Below are positions 8,188 to 16,528 of a DNA stretch of 64,000 nt, one piece after another; within the stretch, counting starts at the first letter, position 1, and each line of letters opens with the position of its first letter. A program made the translations under genes and the position numbers. The notes under the pieces were generated by a model. The model did not search any database. It saw nothing but the letters and a program-made list of their open reading frames with translations, and was not told the DNA's origin. Origin of the DNA: Pontibacter roseus DSM 17521 (GTDB lineage: Bacteria; Bacteroidota; Bacteroidia; Cytophagales; Hymenobacteraceae); NCBI RefSeq assembly GCF_000373265.1, contig NZ_KB890769.1, positions 1-64,000 of the forward strand, read 5' to 3'.

Positions 8188-8388
8188 CTACTTTTTATCG
8201 TAAGGCATGTTATTGCCGCCTTTAGCGAGGTTTCGGTTCGGGTTTTGCACTTTGGTTTCGCTGTCGTTAGTAGCGTTCCTAACAGGATTGTCTTCAATAT
8301 TACCCATCAATTTGTTTGGGTCCTCTCCTTGCGGATTGTTCTTCTTCAGTTCGTCCTGCGTCTTTTTATTTTGATTTTGTATGCTCAT
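8188..8388 (-). CDS. small hydrophilic protein, unknown function
   Basis: A 66-residue protein with very many Asn, Lys, Gln, Asp and Glu residues, almost no hydrophobic stretch and no cysteine, so it is probably disordered. I do not recognise a domain. It is likely real: AGGAG stands 8 bases before the ATG, a clean terminator follows at 8123-8147, and no gene on the other strand explains the frame. Short, soluble, disordered proteins like this often answer to stress or desiccation, but nothing here proves such a role. Confidence 0.65.
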   Translation of the reverse strand: MSIQNQNKKTQDELKKNNPQGEDPNKLMGNIEDNPVRNATNDSETKVQNPNRNLAKGGNNMPYDKK

Positions 8389-8493
8389 CGTTTGTCTCCT
8401 GTATTGGTGTATACAGTATAGGTTTACCCCTGTTAGCCATACTTTGTTGCATTTTATATCATCATGAGCCAGTGTGCAACGCCTACGAAACGC

Positions 8494-8520
8494 AAAAAGG
8501 GAGACCGAAGCCTCCCCTTT
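8494..8520 (-). terminator. terminator after the PfkB kinase gene
   Basis: An 8-bp stem with one bulged base (8496-8503 with 8512-8520), followed on the minus strand by TTTTTG. It lies 24 bases past the kinase stop codon. Confidence 0.6.
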
Positions 8521-8543
8521 CTGTGTGCTATACCTATTATAAT

Positions 8544-9467
8544 CTACTGCAATACGGTATCGAATTTCACCAGGCTCACGAACTGCTGCACGCGGTTGTC
8601 AATCTCTTGCTGGCTCAGGTTCTTGAGGCGCTCCGTACCGAATTTCTCCACACAGAACGAAGCCAGCGCTGAGCCATGGATGATGGCGCGCTTCATGCCC
8701 TCGAAGCTGATGTCGCCTGTTTTGGCTATGTAGCCGATGAAACCACCCGCGAAGGTATCGCCTGCTCCGGTTGGGTCAAACACTTCCTCCAGCGGCAGAG
8801 CCGGCGCGAAGAATACTTTCTCCTCATGGAACAACAAGGCACCGTGCTCGCCTTTTTTGATGATGAGGTATTTAGGTCCCATCGCCATGATTTTGCGAGC
8901 CGCCTTCACCAGGGAATACTCCCCGCTCAGTTGGCGTGCTTCTTCGTCGTTGATGGAAAGCACGTCTACCAGCGCGATGGTTTTCTGCAGCTCCTCCATA
9001 GCGATGTCCATCCAGAAGTTCATAGTGTCCATCACGATGAGCTTCGGGCGGTTAGTCAGACGCTCCAACACCGTGCGCTGCACCTGAGGCGCCAGGTTGC
9101 CCAGCATCAGGTATTCGCAACCTTGGTACGACTCCGGTATGATGGGGTCGAAATCGCCCAGCACGTTGAGCTCCGTCACCAGCGTCTCGCGGCTGTTCAT
9201 GTCGTTGAAGTAGCGGCCTGACCAGAAGAAGGACTTCTCGTCTTCCTTCACCTGCACGCCTTCGGTGCTGATGTTGCGCTCGTGCATCAGCTGGATGTGG
9301 TCCTGGTCGAAATCTCCGCCCACTACGGACACCACATTCACAGGCTTCACGAAATAAGAGGCTGAGAGGGAGATATAGGTCGCCGCACCGCCCACTATCT
9401 TATCTGTTTTTCCGAAGGGAGTCTCCAGCGCGTCGAACGCCATAGAACCGACTACTACTAAGCTCAT
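8544..9467 (-). CDS. PfkB family carbohydrate/nucleoside kinase
   Basis: A 307-residue cytoplasmic sugar kinase of the ribokinase/PfkB family. The N-terminal glycine pair of family signature 1 is seen in IVGGAATYISLSA (near residue 25). The C-terminal signature DPTGAGDTFAGGFIGY, with the catalytic aspartate in GAGD, is near residue 230. The substrate is not clear from sequence; Bacteroidota orthologues are annotated only as sugar kinase. It is a single gene between its own terminator and the tRNA-His terminator. Confidence 0.9.
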   Translation of the reverse strand: MSLVVVGSMAFDALETPFGKTDKIVGGAATYISLSASYFVKPVNVVSVVGGDFDQDHIQLMHERNISTEGVQVKEDEKSFFWSGRYFNDMNSRETLVTELNVLGDFDPIIPESYQGCEYLMLGNLAPQVQRTVLERLTNRPKLIVMDTMNFWMDIAMEELQKTIALVDVLSINDEEARQLSGEYSLVKAARKIMAMGPKYLIIKKGEHGALLFHEEKVFFAPALPLEEVFDPTGAGDTFAGGFIGYIAKTGDISFEGMKRAIIHGSALASFCVEKFGTERLKNLSQQEIDNRVQQFVSLVKFDTVLQ

Positions 9468-9583
9468 ATTTTTTTCAATTACGATGATGAATTACAACTC
9501 ATGAATGGGAGGCCACGTCAGCAGCTTGGCTATTGCCTCTACTGTCTGGATAAAAGGGGCCCGTATTTCAAAACAAAGTTAAA

Positions 9584-9615
9584 CAAAAAAGCCCTTGAAG
9601 GTTTGCTTCAAGGGC
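9584..9615 (-). terminator. terminator of tRNA-His
   Basis: A 10-bp perfect stem (9591-9600 with 9606-9615) with loop GTTTG. On the minus strand it is followed directly by TTTTTTG. It starts 5 bases after the mature 3' end of the tRNA. Confidence 0.85.
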
Positions 9616-9619
9616 TTCG

Positions 9620-9694
9620 GGTGGAAGATGGGTCTCGAACCCACGACCCCCAGAATCACAATCTGGTGCTCTAACCAACTGAGCTACAACCACC
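9620..9694 (-). tRNA. tRNA-His (anticodon GTG)
   Basis: A full cloverleaf with anticodon stem CCAGA/TCTGG and loop TTGTGAT, giving anticodon GTG. The D arm (AGCTCAGTTGGTTAGAGC) and the T arm (GTGGG, TTCGAGA, CCCAT) are standard. The extra 5' G (G-1, at 9694) can pair with C73 at 9620, the identity element of tRNA-His. CCA is not encoded. The acceptor stem shows two adjacent T-T oppositions at pairs 5:68 and 6:67, which is unusual. A promoter and a terminator flank the gene. Confidence 0.95.
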
Positions 9695-9712
9695 GTGTCT
9701 CGTTTGAGAATG

Positions 9713-9742
9713 CAAATATACGTGCCGTTTTCTTATTTACAA
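9713..9742 (-). promoter_or_regulatory. promoter of tRNA-His
   Basis: On the minus strand TTG (9742-9740) and TATATTTG (9720-9713) are 19 bases apart. The -7 box ends 18 bases before the mature tRNA. Confidence 0.75.
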
Positions 9743-9826
9743 TACGTGGTTCGCATTTTTTTGCATGAAATATCTTATCTCGCTGTGGCCTTTGGACTTA
9801 CAATCGCACTGGGTTAGGTATAGCGC

Positions 9827-10195
9827 CTACACGCTTAGCCTGGTGCCGCACCACGGGCAGTAGTTGATGACCACCATGGTGGCGCTGCCATTGTGCACCG
9901 GTATACCGTACAGCCCTTCGTCCCATTTGTTGATGACCACTTCCGGGTTGCCATATCGGATTTCGCCGTCCTCATCCAGGCTTTCATATACCTTGTCGGC
10001 CAGCATCAGGCAGCAGTAGTTCCCGTAGTCGAAGCCCTTGCTTTTCAACTTCTCGGCAGTGGCCCAGGTATAGCAGGCCTCGTCTTCGTGTATGGCCTCA
10101 CTGTAAGCCTCGTACTCCTCTGAAGCCAGCACTTCCTCCGGCAACTCCTTCCCGAAAAAGCGGGCATGCAGTTCTTTGAATCGCTCTAGTTCCAT
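9827..10195 (-). CDS. conserved hypothetical protein, DUF6980-like, with C-terminal CPWCG motif
   Basis: A 122-residue acidic soluble protein. A YCC pair lies near residue 60 and a CPWCGTRL knuckle ends the protein, so up to four cysteines could bind one metal ion. The pattern resembles the DUF6980 family, which is of unknown function; I hold this assignment loosely. It begins 10 bases after the stop of pyrC on the same strand and is probably translated from the same transcript. Confidence 0.65.
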   Translation of the reverse strand: MELERFKELHARFFGKELPEEVLASEEYEAYSEAIHEDEACYTWATAEKLKSKGFDYGNYCCLMLADKVYESLDEDGEIRYGNPEVVINKWDEGLYGIPVHNGSATMVVINYCPWCGTRLSV

Positions 10196-10204
10196 GGCTA
10201 TACC

Positions 10205-11539
10205 TTAGCGGTCGAACAGCAGCCTCTCCCCTTTTTTGCTCTCATCAAACGCTCCGTCGGCAAAGGCCAGGTGGCCCGAGACGAAGGTATGGGTGATGGT
10301 GCTGCCAAAGGTATGGCCCTCGAACGGCGACCAGCTGCACTTATAATAGGTGTTGTCTTTCGTCACGGTGTAAGGTTTGTCCAGATTCACTAGCACCAGG
10401 TCAGCCCAGTAGCCTTCCCGGATGTAGCCGCGCTCGCGCACATTAAACAAAATCGCCGGCGCATGCGCCATCTTCTCCACCACCTTCTCGATTGTCAGCT
10501 TGCCTTGCTTCACGAACTCCAGCATCATCTGCAGCGAGTGCTGCACCAGCGGCACCCCACTTGGCGCCTGTTTGTATTTGCCCTGCTTCTCCTCCCACAG
10601 GTGCGGCGCGTGGTCTGTCGCGATGACATCCAGTTTATCTTCCAACAATCCCTGCAGCAAGCCTTCTTTGTGGCGATGCTCCTTCACGGCTGGGTTGCAC
10701 TTGATTTGCGTACCGAATGTATCGTAGTCTTCTTTGTCGAACCAGAGGTGGTGCACGCATACCTCGGCTGTGATGCGCTTCTGCTCCAGCGGGATGTCGT
10801 TGCGGAACAGCTTCAGTTCCTCCTCGGTAGAGATGTGCAGGATGTGCAGACGCGTGTTGTGCTTCTCGGCTAGCTTCACCGCCAGGAACGACGACTTGAA
10901 ACAGGCGGCTTCATTACGTATTTCGGGATGGCACTTCACCGGTATGTCATCACCATACTTCTCTTCGTAGATGGCCATGTTGTCGCGGATGGTCTGCTCG
11001 TCCTCGCAATGCACGGCGATGGGCAGTTTTGCCCTGGAGAAAATCTGCTCCAGCGTCTCCTCGTTATCCACGAGCATGTTGCCCGTGGAGGAGCCCATGA
11101 AAATCTTGATGCCGCAGACGGTGTTGGGGTTGGTGAGCAGCACCTCAGACAGGTTGTCGTTGGTGGCGCCCATATAAAAGGAGTAGTTGGCCAGCGAGGT
11201 TTCGGCAGCAAACTTATACTTCTCCTCCAGCAGCTCCTGCGTTACGGTGTTGGGAACGGTGTTGGGCATCTCCATGAACGAGGTGACGCCTCCCGCCACG
11301 GCCGCTCTGGCCTCTGTTTCGATGTTGGCCTTATGCGTCAGGCCCGGCTCCCGGAAGTGCACCTGGTCATCGATGGCGCCGGGCAGCAGGTATAGCCCAG
11401 TGGCGTCTATGGTCTCGTCGGCTTCGGTAGCTATACCTGGACCAATCTGGGTGATGCGCCCGTTTTGAATCAGCACATCGGCTGTGGTGGTTTTTCCTTC
11501 GTTTACGAGTTGGGCGTTCTGGATGAGGATGGATTTCAT
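10205..11539 (-). CDS. pyrC: dihydroorotase
   Basis: Catalyses the ring closure of carbamoyl aspartate to dihydroorotate in pyrimidine synthesis. The 444-residue protein has the class I amidohydrolase layout: DDQVHFREPG at 57-66, HCEDEQ for a metal ligand, HILHIST, and ATDHAPH with the catalytic aspartate. The first histidine of the usual HxH is glutamine here (Gln59, His61). As I recall, this is normal for Bacteroidota enzymes of this type and not damage. The frame is open further upstream, but homologues start at the ATG at 11539 (MKSILIQNA). It is followed at 10 bases by the DUF6980-like gene. Confidence 0.93.
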   Translation of the reverse strand: MKSILIQNAQLVNEGKTTTADVLIQNGRITQIGPGIATEADETIDATGLYLLPGAIDDQVHFREPGLTHKANIETEARAAVAGGVTSFMEMPNTVPNTVTQELLEEKYKFAAETSLANYSFYMGATNDNLSEVLLTNPNTVCGIKIFMGSSTGNMLVDNEETLEQIFSRAKLPIAVHCEDEQTIRDNMAIYEEKYGDDIPVKCHPEIRNEAACFKSSFLAVKLAEKHNTRLHILHISTEEELKLFRNDIPLEQKRITAEVCVHHLWFDKEDYDTFGTQIKCNPAVKEHRHKEGLLQGLLEDKLDVIATDHAPHLWEEKQGKYKQAPSGVPLVQHSLQMMLEFVKQGKLTIEKVVEKMAHAPAILFNVRERGYIREGYWADLVLVNLDKPYTVTKDNTYYKCSWSPFEGHTFGSTITHTFVSGHLAFADGAFDESKKGERLLFDR

Positions 11540-11617
11540 AGAAAGTGTTTTCACGGCGGCTTTGATATCGGCTAATATACGGATGAAATCACGTTTTACG
11601 GCCCCGTCTGGAGTCTC

Positions 11618-11651
11618 TTTGCCTCCCAACCATAAAATTCCCGTACTTTTG
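11618..11651 (+). promoter_or_regulatory. promoter of the DEAD-box helicase gene
   Basis: TTTG (11618-11621) and TACTTTTG (11644-11651) are 22 bases apart. The -7 box ends 30 bases before the helicase ATG. Confidence 0.65.
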
Positions 11652-11681
11652 TAAATAAGTACAAAGAATATTACCAGACCC

Positions 11682-13025
11682 ATGGCAGAAGAAGCAGAGA
11701 AAGAAGTGACCACGTTCGAGGATTTTAAGCTGAACAAACAGCTGCTGAACGCCATCGCCGATGCCGGTTATGAGAAGCCCACACCCATTCAGCTGAAGGC
11801 GATTCCGGTCATCATGGGCGGCCACGATGTAATGGGTATCGCCCAGACCGGGACGGGCAAGACTGCCGCGTTTCTGCTGCCGATTCTCATGAAGGTGAAG
11901 TATGCGCAAGGCACCAACCCGCGCGCCCTCATACTGGCTCCCACCCGCGAACTGGCCATGCAGATAGAGGAGAACATCAGCCTGCTGGGCAAGTATACCG
12001 ACCTGCGCCATACCGTCATCTACGGTGGCCTCGGCCCGAAGACACAGATTGAAACCATCAACAACGGCGTTGACATACTCGTGGCCACACCCAAGCGCCT
12101 CATGGAGCTATACCTGAAAGGAGAGCTGATTCTGAAGGAGCTTAAGACGCTGGTGCTTGACGAGGCCGACAAAATGATGGACATGGGCTTTATGCCCCAA
12201 ATCCGTCAGCTGCTGGAGGTGCTGCCGCGCAAACGCCAGAATTTGCTGTTCTCGGCCACCATGCACCCTAAGGTGGTGGAGCTGTCAGAGGAGTTCCTGG
12301 AGTTCCCGACCCGCATAGAAGTGACGCCGCAAGCCACCCCCGTGGAGACGGTGAGCCAGGTGCTATACCAGGTGCCAAACCTGCGCACTAAAATCGCGAT
12401 GCTCGAGCACCTGATTAAGGATAAAGAGACATTCAACCGGGTCATCATCTTCACGCGCAGCAAGAAAAACGCAGAAGATGTAGCCAAGTTCCTGGAGCGC
12501 CGCGAGTACGGCGAGGTGCGCGCCATACACGGCAACAAAGGCCAGAACACCCGCATCAACTCCATGGAGGCCTTCAAAGGCGGCGATGTGCGCTTCCTGG
12601 TGGCGACGGATGTGGCCTCCAGAGGTATAGACGTGACCATGGTGAGCCATGTAATCAACTTCGACGTGCCGTTCGTGTACGAAGATTACGTGCACCGCAT
12701 CGGACGCACGGGCCGCGCCGAGAATGAAGGAGCCGCCATCACATTTGCCAACCCGGCTGAGATGTACCACATCCGCAAGATTGAAAAGCTCATCCGCATG
12801 CAGATTCCGGAGGAACCGATGCCGGAGGAGGTGAAGATGCACGAGACGCCTTTCGAGGAGCAGCAGGCCATCGCCCGCGACATCGACCACCAGAAGCGCA
12901 GCGCGAACCCAGACTTCAAAGGAGCATTCCACGAGAAGAAAGCCATACCTAAAAAGCGGCCTACTAAGAGCAAACGCGACCCGAAAGCCTCGTTCTGGGA
13001 AAAAACGAAAAAGAAGAAACGCTAA
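11682..13025 (+). CDS. DEAD/DEAH box RNA helicase, RhlE-like
   Basis: A 447-residue ATP-dependent RNA helicase that acts in ribosome assembly or RNA turnover. In order: the Q motif (TPIQLKAIPV near 40), Walker A AQTGTGKT, PTRELA, the DEAD box in LVLDEADKMMDMGF, SAT, and the second RecA domain with HRIGRTGRAENEG near 345. The C-terminal tail of about 50 residues is rich in Lys and Arg and probably binds RNA. It has its own promoter and an excellent terminator at 13029-13067, so it is a single-gene unit. Confidence 0.93.
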   Translation: MAEEAEKEVTTFEDFKLNKQLLNAIADAGYEKPTPIQLKAIPVIMGGHDVMGIAQTGTGKTAAFLLPILMKVKYAQGTNPRALILAPTRELAMQIEENISLLGKYTDLRHTVIYGGLGPKTQIETINNGVDILVATPKRLMELYLKGELILKELKTLVLDEADKMMDMGFMPQIRQLLEVLPRKRQNLLFSATMHPKVVELSEEFLEFPTRIEVTPQATPVETVSQVLYQVPNLRTKIAMLEHLIKDKETFNRVIIFTRSKKNAEDVAKFLERREYGEVRAIHGNKGQNTRINSMEAFKGGDVRFLVATDVASRGIDVTMVSHVINFDVPFVYEDYVHRIGRTGRAENEGAAITFANPAEMYHIRKIEKLIRMQIPEEPMPEEVKMHETPFEEQQAIARDIDHQKRSANPDFKGAFHEKKAIPKKRPTKSKRDPKASFWEKTKKKKR

Positions 13026-13028
13026 AAA

Positions 13029-13067
13029 GAAAGCGCCAGCCGAGGTTTCGGCTGGCGCTTTCTTTTT
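13029..13067 (+). terminator. terminator of the DEAD-box helicase gene
   Basis: A 15-bp perfect stem (13029-13043 with 13048-13062), loop GGTT, followed by TTTTT. It begins 3 bases past the stop codon. Confidence 0.9.
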
Positions 13068-13075
13068 ATGTTATC

Positions 13076-13134
13076 AGGTATAGCTGCAAGGTCAGGTATA
13101 GGTATAGTTGGCAAATCCAGGTATGTCTATACCT
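13076..13134. repeat. cluster of four AGGTATAG/CTATACCT words
   Basis: AGGTATAG occurs at 13076-13083, 13094-13101 and 13100-13107, and the inverse CTATACCT at 13127-13134, overlapping the stop codon of the next gene. The same octamer is scattered over the whole window; this is its densest cluster outside a terminator. Confidence 0.8.
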
Positions 13135-13585
13135 AAAAATACTGCAGGGCCACTTCCTGGAACTCGAACACCATGTAGGTCAGCAGGAAGCTCCAAAGCA
13201 CGGCACTCCAGAGCATGTGCAGGATGATGCTCCGCCTGGGCACTCCGAACACAGCCGCCACGATGGTTCCGAACACCGGCGTAAGCAGGAGTGGCGTGAG
13301 GAAGGCCACCCCAATCACGCCAAAGCTGCTCCATATCCGGACGATGCGCCGGCTCTTGCTCCCGAACACGGGTTTCTTCTTTTCGCGCCGGTAATTGGAG
13401 TACCACCGGGAGGCAGCCCGCCCAATGAAGGAGAACACGATGACGCTCGTCATCATGCCGGCCACGGTGAACAACACCGTCTCCATGTACGAGAGCTTCA
13501 AGGAAATACCCGCCATAGGCCCTCCGATGAATTTAATCATGCTGATGAAGTACACCGACATATATTTTAGAATCTCCTCAGCCAC
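13133..13585 (-). CDS. small integral membrane protein, unknown function
   Basis: A 150-residue protein with about four hydrophobic segments: near residues 12-30, 32-55, 85-112 and 118-140. A basic loop rich in Arg and Lys lies between the second and third (residues 60-82), which by the positive-inside rule faces the cytoplasm. I do not recognise a named family with certainty. The pattern LTPLLLTPVFGTIVAAVFG looks somewhat like small multidrug-export proteins. It stands downstream of upp on the same strand, 154 bases away, so co-transcription is uncertain. Confidence 0.7.
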   Translation of the reverse strand: MAEEILKYMSVYFISMIKFIGGPMAGISLKLSYMETVLFTVAGMMTSVIVFSFIGRAASRWYSNYRREKKKPVFGSKSRRIVRIWSSFGVIGVAFLTPLLLTPVFGTIVAAVFGVPRRSIILHMLWSAVLWSFLLTYMVFEFQEVALQYF

Positions 13586-13739
13586 TGGTCTATCTTGTTT
13601 ATGGGTCTGGCTTCAATTGCCACAACGTTTATACGCAGGAGCCTAAATACGGCACACCCCGTTGACACGAATATTTGAGACGTTCAGCCGCAAGCCACAG
13701 CCAGTGGCGCAGCCGGGAAACCATGTGACTAGACACGGC

Positions 13740-14402
13740 CTATACCTTGGGACCAAACGCCAGGTCGCCGGCATCGCCCAGGCCAGGCACGATGTAGAAG
13801 TTTTCGTTGAGGCGCTCGTCCATGGCCCCAAGCCAGATATGCGCTTCCGGCACCTCCTGCTGCACATGGGCCACTCCCTCCGGCGAGGCGATGGCCGCCG
13901 CGAAGTGCACCTGTATCGGCTTGCCGTGGCGCAGCATTCCTTTGTAGGACTTCACCAGCGACCGGCCTGTGGCCAGCATCGGGTCCGCGAGAATCAGGAT
14001 TTTGTCGTGGATGTCGGTGGAGGCCAGGTACTCCATGTTAATCTGCAGCTCCGTGTTCTGCTCCTCCACCCGGTAGGCGCCCACAAACGTGCTGTAGGCC
14101 TTATCAAAGTAGTTGAGCATGCCATTGTAAAGCGGCAGACCGGCCCGCAGGATAGTGGCCAGCACGGGCTGCTCCGCCAGCAGCTGTGTTTGGGTGGAGG
14201 CAAGCGGCGTGGCTATCTCCCGGGTCTCATAGGGCAGCGTCTTGGAAATCTCGTAGGCCAGCAGCTCACCCAGGCGCTCCAAGTTTCGGCGGAAGCGCAA
14301 GCTATCGTGCTGAACGGAGATATCGCGCAGCTCGGCTACAAAGTGGTTGGCGAGCGATGGCTTTTCGGTGAGGATGTGCAGGTTCTGGTTTTGCATACGC
14401 AT
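13740..14402 (-). CDS. upp: uracil phosphoribosyltransferase
   Basis: Converts uracil and PRPP to UMP in pyrimidine salvage. The product of about 220 residues has a typical type I PRT fold with the PRPP loop in ILADPMLATGRSL near residue 135. The ATRAG-type segment (ATILRAGLPL) and the C-terminal GDAGDLAFG uracil-binding region are also present. The start is uncertain: ATGs at 14435, 14402 and 14396 are all in frame; 14402 or 14396 best fits homologues, which begin shortly before NLHILTEKPS. Confidence 0.93.
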   Translation of the reverse strand: MRMQNQNLHILTEKPSLANHFVAELRDISVQHDSLRFRRNLERLGELLAYEISKTLPYETREIATPLASTQTQLLAEQPVLATILRAGLPLYNGMLNYFDKAYSTFVGAYRVEEQNTELQINMEYLASTDIHDKILILADPMLATGRSLVKSYKGMLRHGKPIQVHFAAAIASPEGVAHVQQEVPEAHIWLGAMDERLNENFYIVPGLGDAGDLAFGPKV

Positions 14403-14538
14403 CGTGGTTTGTCTGATAAAGATACGGCCTTTCATGGTCCTGGCAATTCATGCCGCCCAAAAACGTTCATCTGCAAGCGGTACTACATCGTCAATTGCCT
14501 GCAAAAACACCTATCTTTCATAACTATATGAGTACATG

Positions 14539-14570
14539 TTGAGTAGATTGCCTGCAGATTGATAACTTTG
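14539..14570 (+). promoter_or_regulatory. promoter of the Wzi-like gene
   Basis: TTG (14539-14541) and TAACTTTG (14563-14570) are 21 bases apart, ending 23 bases before the start codon. Confidence 0.6.
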
Positions 14571-14593
14571 CGCCCAAACTGAAACAGCTATTT

Positions 14594-16273
14594 ATGAGAA
14601 ACATACTCGCCGCTCTGGCGCTTGGCCTGCTGGCTATACCTACGGTTCAGGCACAGGACGTGTACGTGCCTTATGACCGCGATACCTACCACCTGATAGA
14701 CCGCTACCAGATAAAGCTTGGGACCAAGGTGCCGCAACTGCACACCAGCGTACGCCCGATTGGCAGAAGGGAAGTAGCCGAGCTAGCCGAGGCAGCCACC
14801 GGCGAGCCGCGCTCCAATGCGGACATGTTCAACATCCAGTACCTGCTCAACGACAACTGGAACTATACCACGCAGGACAACGACAACATCAGCCAGCGGC
14901 CCATCTTCAACGCCTTGTACCGCAACAAGACTGATTTGTTCCACTACGAATCAGAGGACTTTACCGTCCGCGTGAATCCGGTGCTGCACCTGGAGTTGGG
15001 CAATGACAACCAGAGCAACGGCATGCGCTACGTGAACACGCGGGGCGTGCAAGTGGAAGGCAGCATCGATGACCGCTTCGGTTTCTATACCTTCATCGGC
15101 GAGAACCAGGCCAAATTTGCCGACTATGTGGTGGACCGCATCCAGCGCGATGGCGTGGTGCCGCACGAAGGTCTCTGGAAACGGTTTAAAGGAGATGGCT
15201 ACGACTTCATCACGGCGCGCGGCTATCTGAACTACTCGCTCTCCAAGCACGTGGAAATACAGTTAGGCCACGACCGCCACTTTATCGGCGACGGCTACCG
15301 CTCACTCGTTTACTCTGACTATGCTCCCCCGGCCTTCTTTCTCAAACTGAACACCCGCGTATGGCGCCTGCACTACATGAACCTGTTCCAGGAACTGACC
15401 GCAGACTACCGTAACCGCAACGGCGGCGACCGTTTGTTACCTAAGAAGTACATGGCCCTGCACCGGCTCGGCGTAAACGTGACTGACAACTTCAACGTAG
15501 GTCTTTTCGAGCAGATTATCTTTGGGCGCGAGAAAGGCAAGTTTGAGCTGCAGTACCTGAACCCCATCATCTTCTACCGCAGCGTGGAGCACAACCTGGG
15601 CAGCCAGGACAACGCCATGCTGGGATTAGACTTCCGCTGGAACCTGTTCAACACCGCGCAGCTCTACGGCCAGCTGGTTCTCGACGAATTCGTGCTTAGC
15701 GAGGTGCGGGCGGGCAACGGCTGGTGGGCGAACAAGCAAGCCGGCCAGATTGGTGCCAAGTACATCGACGCATTCGGCCTCCCCAACCTGGACCTGCAGG
15801 GAGAGGTGAACATCATCCGCCCCTATACCTATCAGCACCGCGACGGCAGCTCCAATTACCAGCACAACCGCCAGCCGCTCGCGCACCCTACCGGGGCCAA
15901 CCTGTATGAGTTCATAGGTATCGCGCGCTACCAGCCGCTGCCACGCCTGCAGCTGGTGGGCAAGGCCATCGCCACCCGCTATGGCATAGATGAGATCACC
16001 GCAGAAGGCGACACCATCAACTGGGGCACCAACGTGAACCTGGACTACAACCTGAGGCCTGGCCCCTACGGGCACGAGATTGGGCAGGGCATCACAGCCA
16101 ATCAGTTGCACCTGGACCTGACGGCTACGTACCAGTTCAAGCACAACCTGTTCGTGGACCTGAAAGGCATCATCCGCCGCACCGACGCCGAGGTGAGTAC
16201 ATTAGATAAGAACACCGTCTATACCTCTGTGGCGCTGCGCTGGAACATTGCGCAGCGTTTGCATGAGTTTTAA
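14594..16273 (+). CDS. capsule assembly Wzi family outer-membrane protein
   Basis: A 559-residue protein with a signal peptide (residues 1-20, ending VQAQ) and a long series of amphipathic beta-strands ending in an aromatic-rich C-terminus, as expected for an outer-membrane barrel. Conserved Wzi-family stretches are visible, such as VQLGHDRHFIGDGYRSL near residue 230 (here EIQLGHDRHFIGDG) and YRNRNGGDRLLPKKYMALHRLG. E. coli Wzi is a lectin that anchors capsule; Bacteroidota members are long-chain relatives whose polysaccharide is unknown. It has its own promoter and terminator. Confidence 0.88.
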   Translation: MRNILAALALGLLAIPTVQAQDVYVPYDRDTYHLIDRYQIKLGTKVPQLHTSVRPIGRREVAELAEAATGEPRSNADMFNIQYLLNDNWNYTTQDNDNISQRPIFNALYRNKTDLFHYESEDFTVRVNPVLHLELGNDNQSNGMRYVNTRGVQVEGSIDDRFGFYTFIGENQAKFADYVVDRIQRDGVVPHEGLWKRFKGDGYDFITARGYLNYSLSKHVEIQLGHDRHFIGDGYRSLVYSDYAPPAFFLKLNTRVWRLHYMNLFQELTADYRNRNGGDRLLPKKYMALHRLGVNVTDNFNVGLFEQIIFGREKGKFELQYLNPIIFYRSVEHNLGSQDNAMLGLDFRWNLFNTAQLYGQLVLDEFVLSEVRAGNGWWANKQAGQIGAKYIDAFGLPNLDLQGEVNIIRPYTYQHRDGSSNYQHNRQPLAHPTGANLYEFIGIARYQPLPRLQLVGKAIATRYGIDEITAEGDTINWGTNVNLDYNLRPGPYGHEIGQGITANQLHLDLTATYQFKHNLFVDLKGIIRRTDAEVSTLDKNTVYTSVALRWNIAQRLHEF

Positions 16274-16278
16274 CCAGC

Positions 16279-16294
16279 AGGTATAGCTATACCT
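16279..16294. repeat. perfect 16-bp palindrome made of two AGGTATAG words
   Basis: AGGTATAG followed directly by its inverse CTATACCT, lying between the stop codon of the Wzi-like gene and its terminator hairpin. Confidence 0.8.
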
Positions 16295-16298
16295 TGAG

Positions 16299-16334
16299 CG
16301 GGGAGCCTTTACCACAAAAGGCTCCCCGTTTTCG
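16299..16334 (+). terminator. terminator of the Wzi-like gene
   Basis: A 12-bp perfect stem (16299-16310 with 16317-16328), followed by TTTTCGTTTT. Confidence 0.85.
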
Positions 16335-16372
16335 TTTTGATGGCTCGGTGCACATACCTGTTCGAAATTAGC

Positions 16373-16380
16373 TATCTTTG
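16373..16380 (+). promoter_or_regulatory. possible -7 element upstream of the ABC exporter gene
   Basis: TATCTTTG matches the -7 consensus, but no TTG or TTTG stands at a proper distance. It lies about 150 bases before the ATG. Confidence 0.35.
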
Positions 16381-16528
16381 CAGCGGCTTGGCTGACCACA
16401 GGTATAGCAGGCCTCAAACAGTATAATTACTTACTACTTAAAACCTTCTGTGTGTTGAAGAGGCCTCTCTCCTTCACCCGGACCTGCCGCTATGAGTTGC
16501 TCGCAGACCAGCGGCGGCACCTGTTCAT

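Noticed and set aside
11540-11755. Longer start for dihydroorotase giving 516 residues
   Set aside because: The extra 72 residues lie over the promoter region of the helicase gene, and homologues start at the ATG at 11539.
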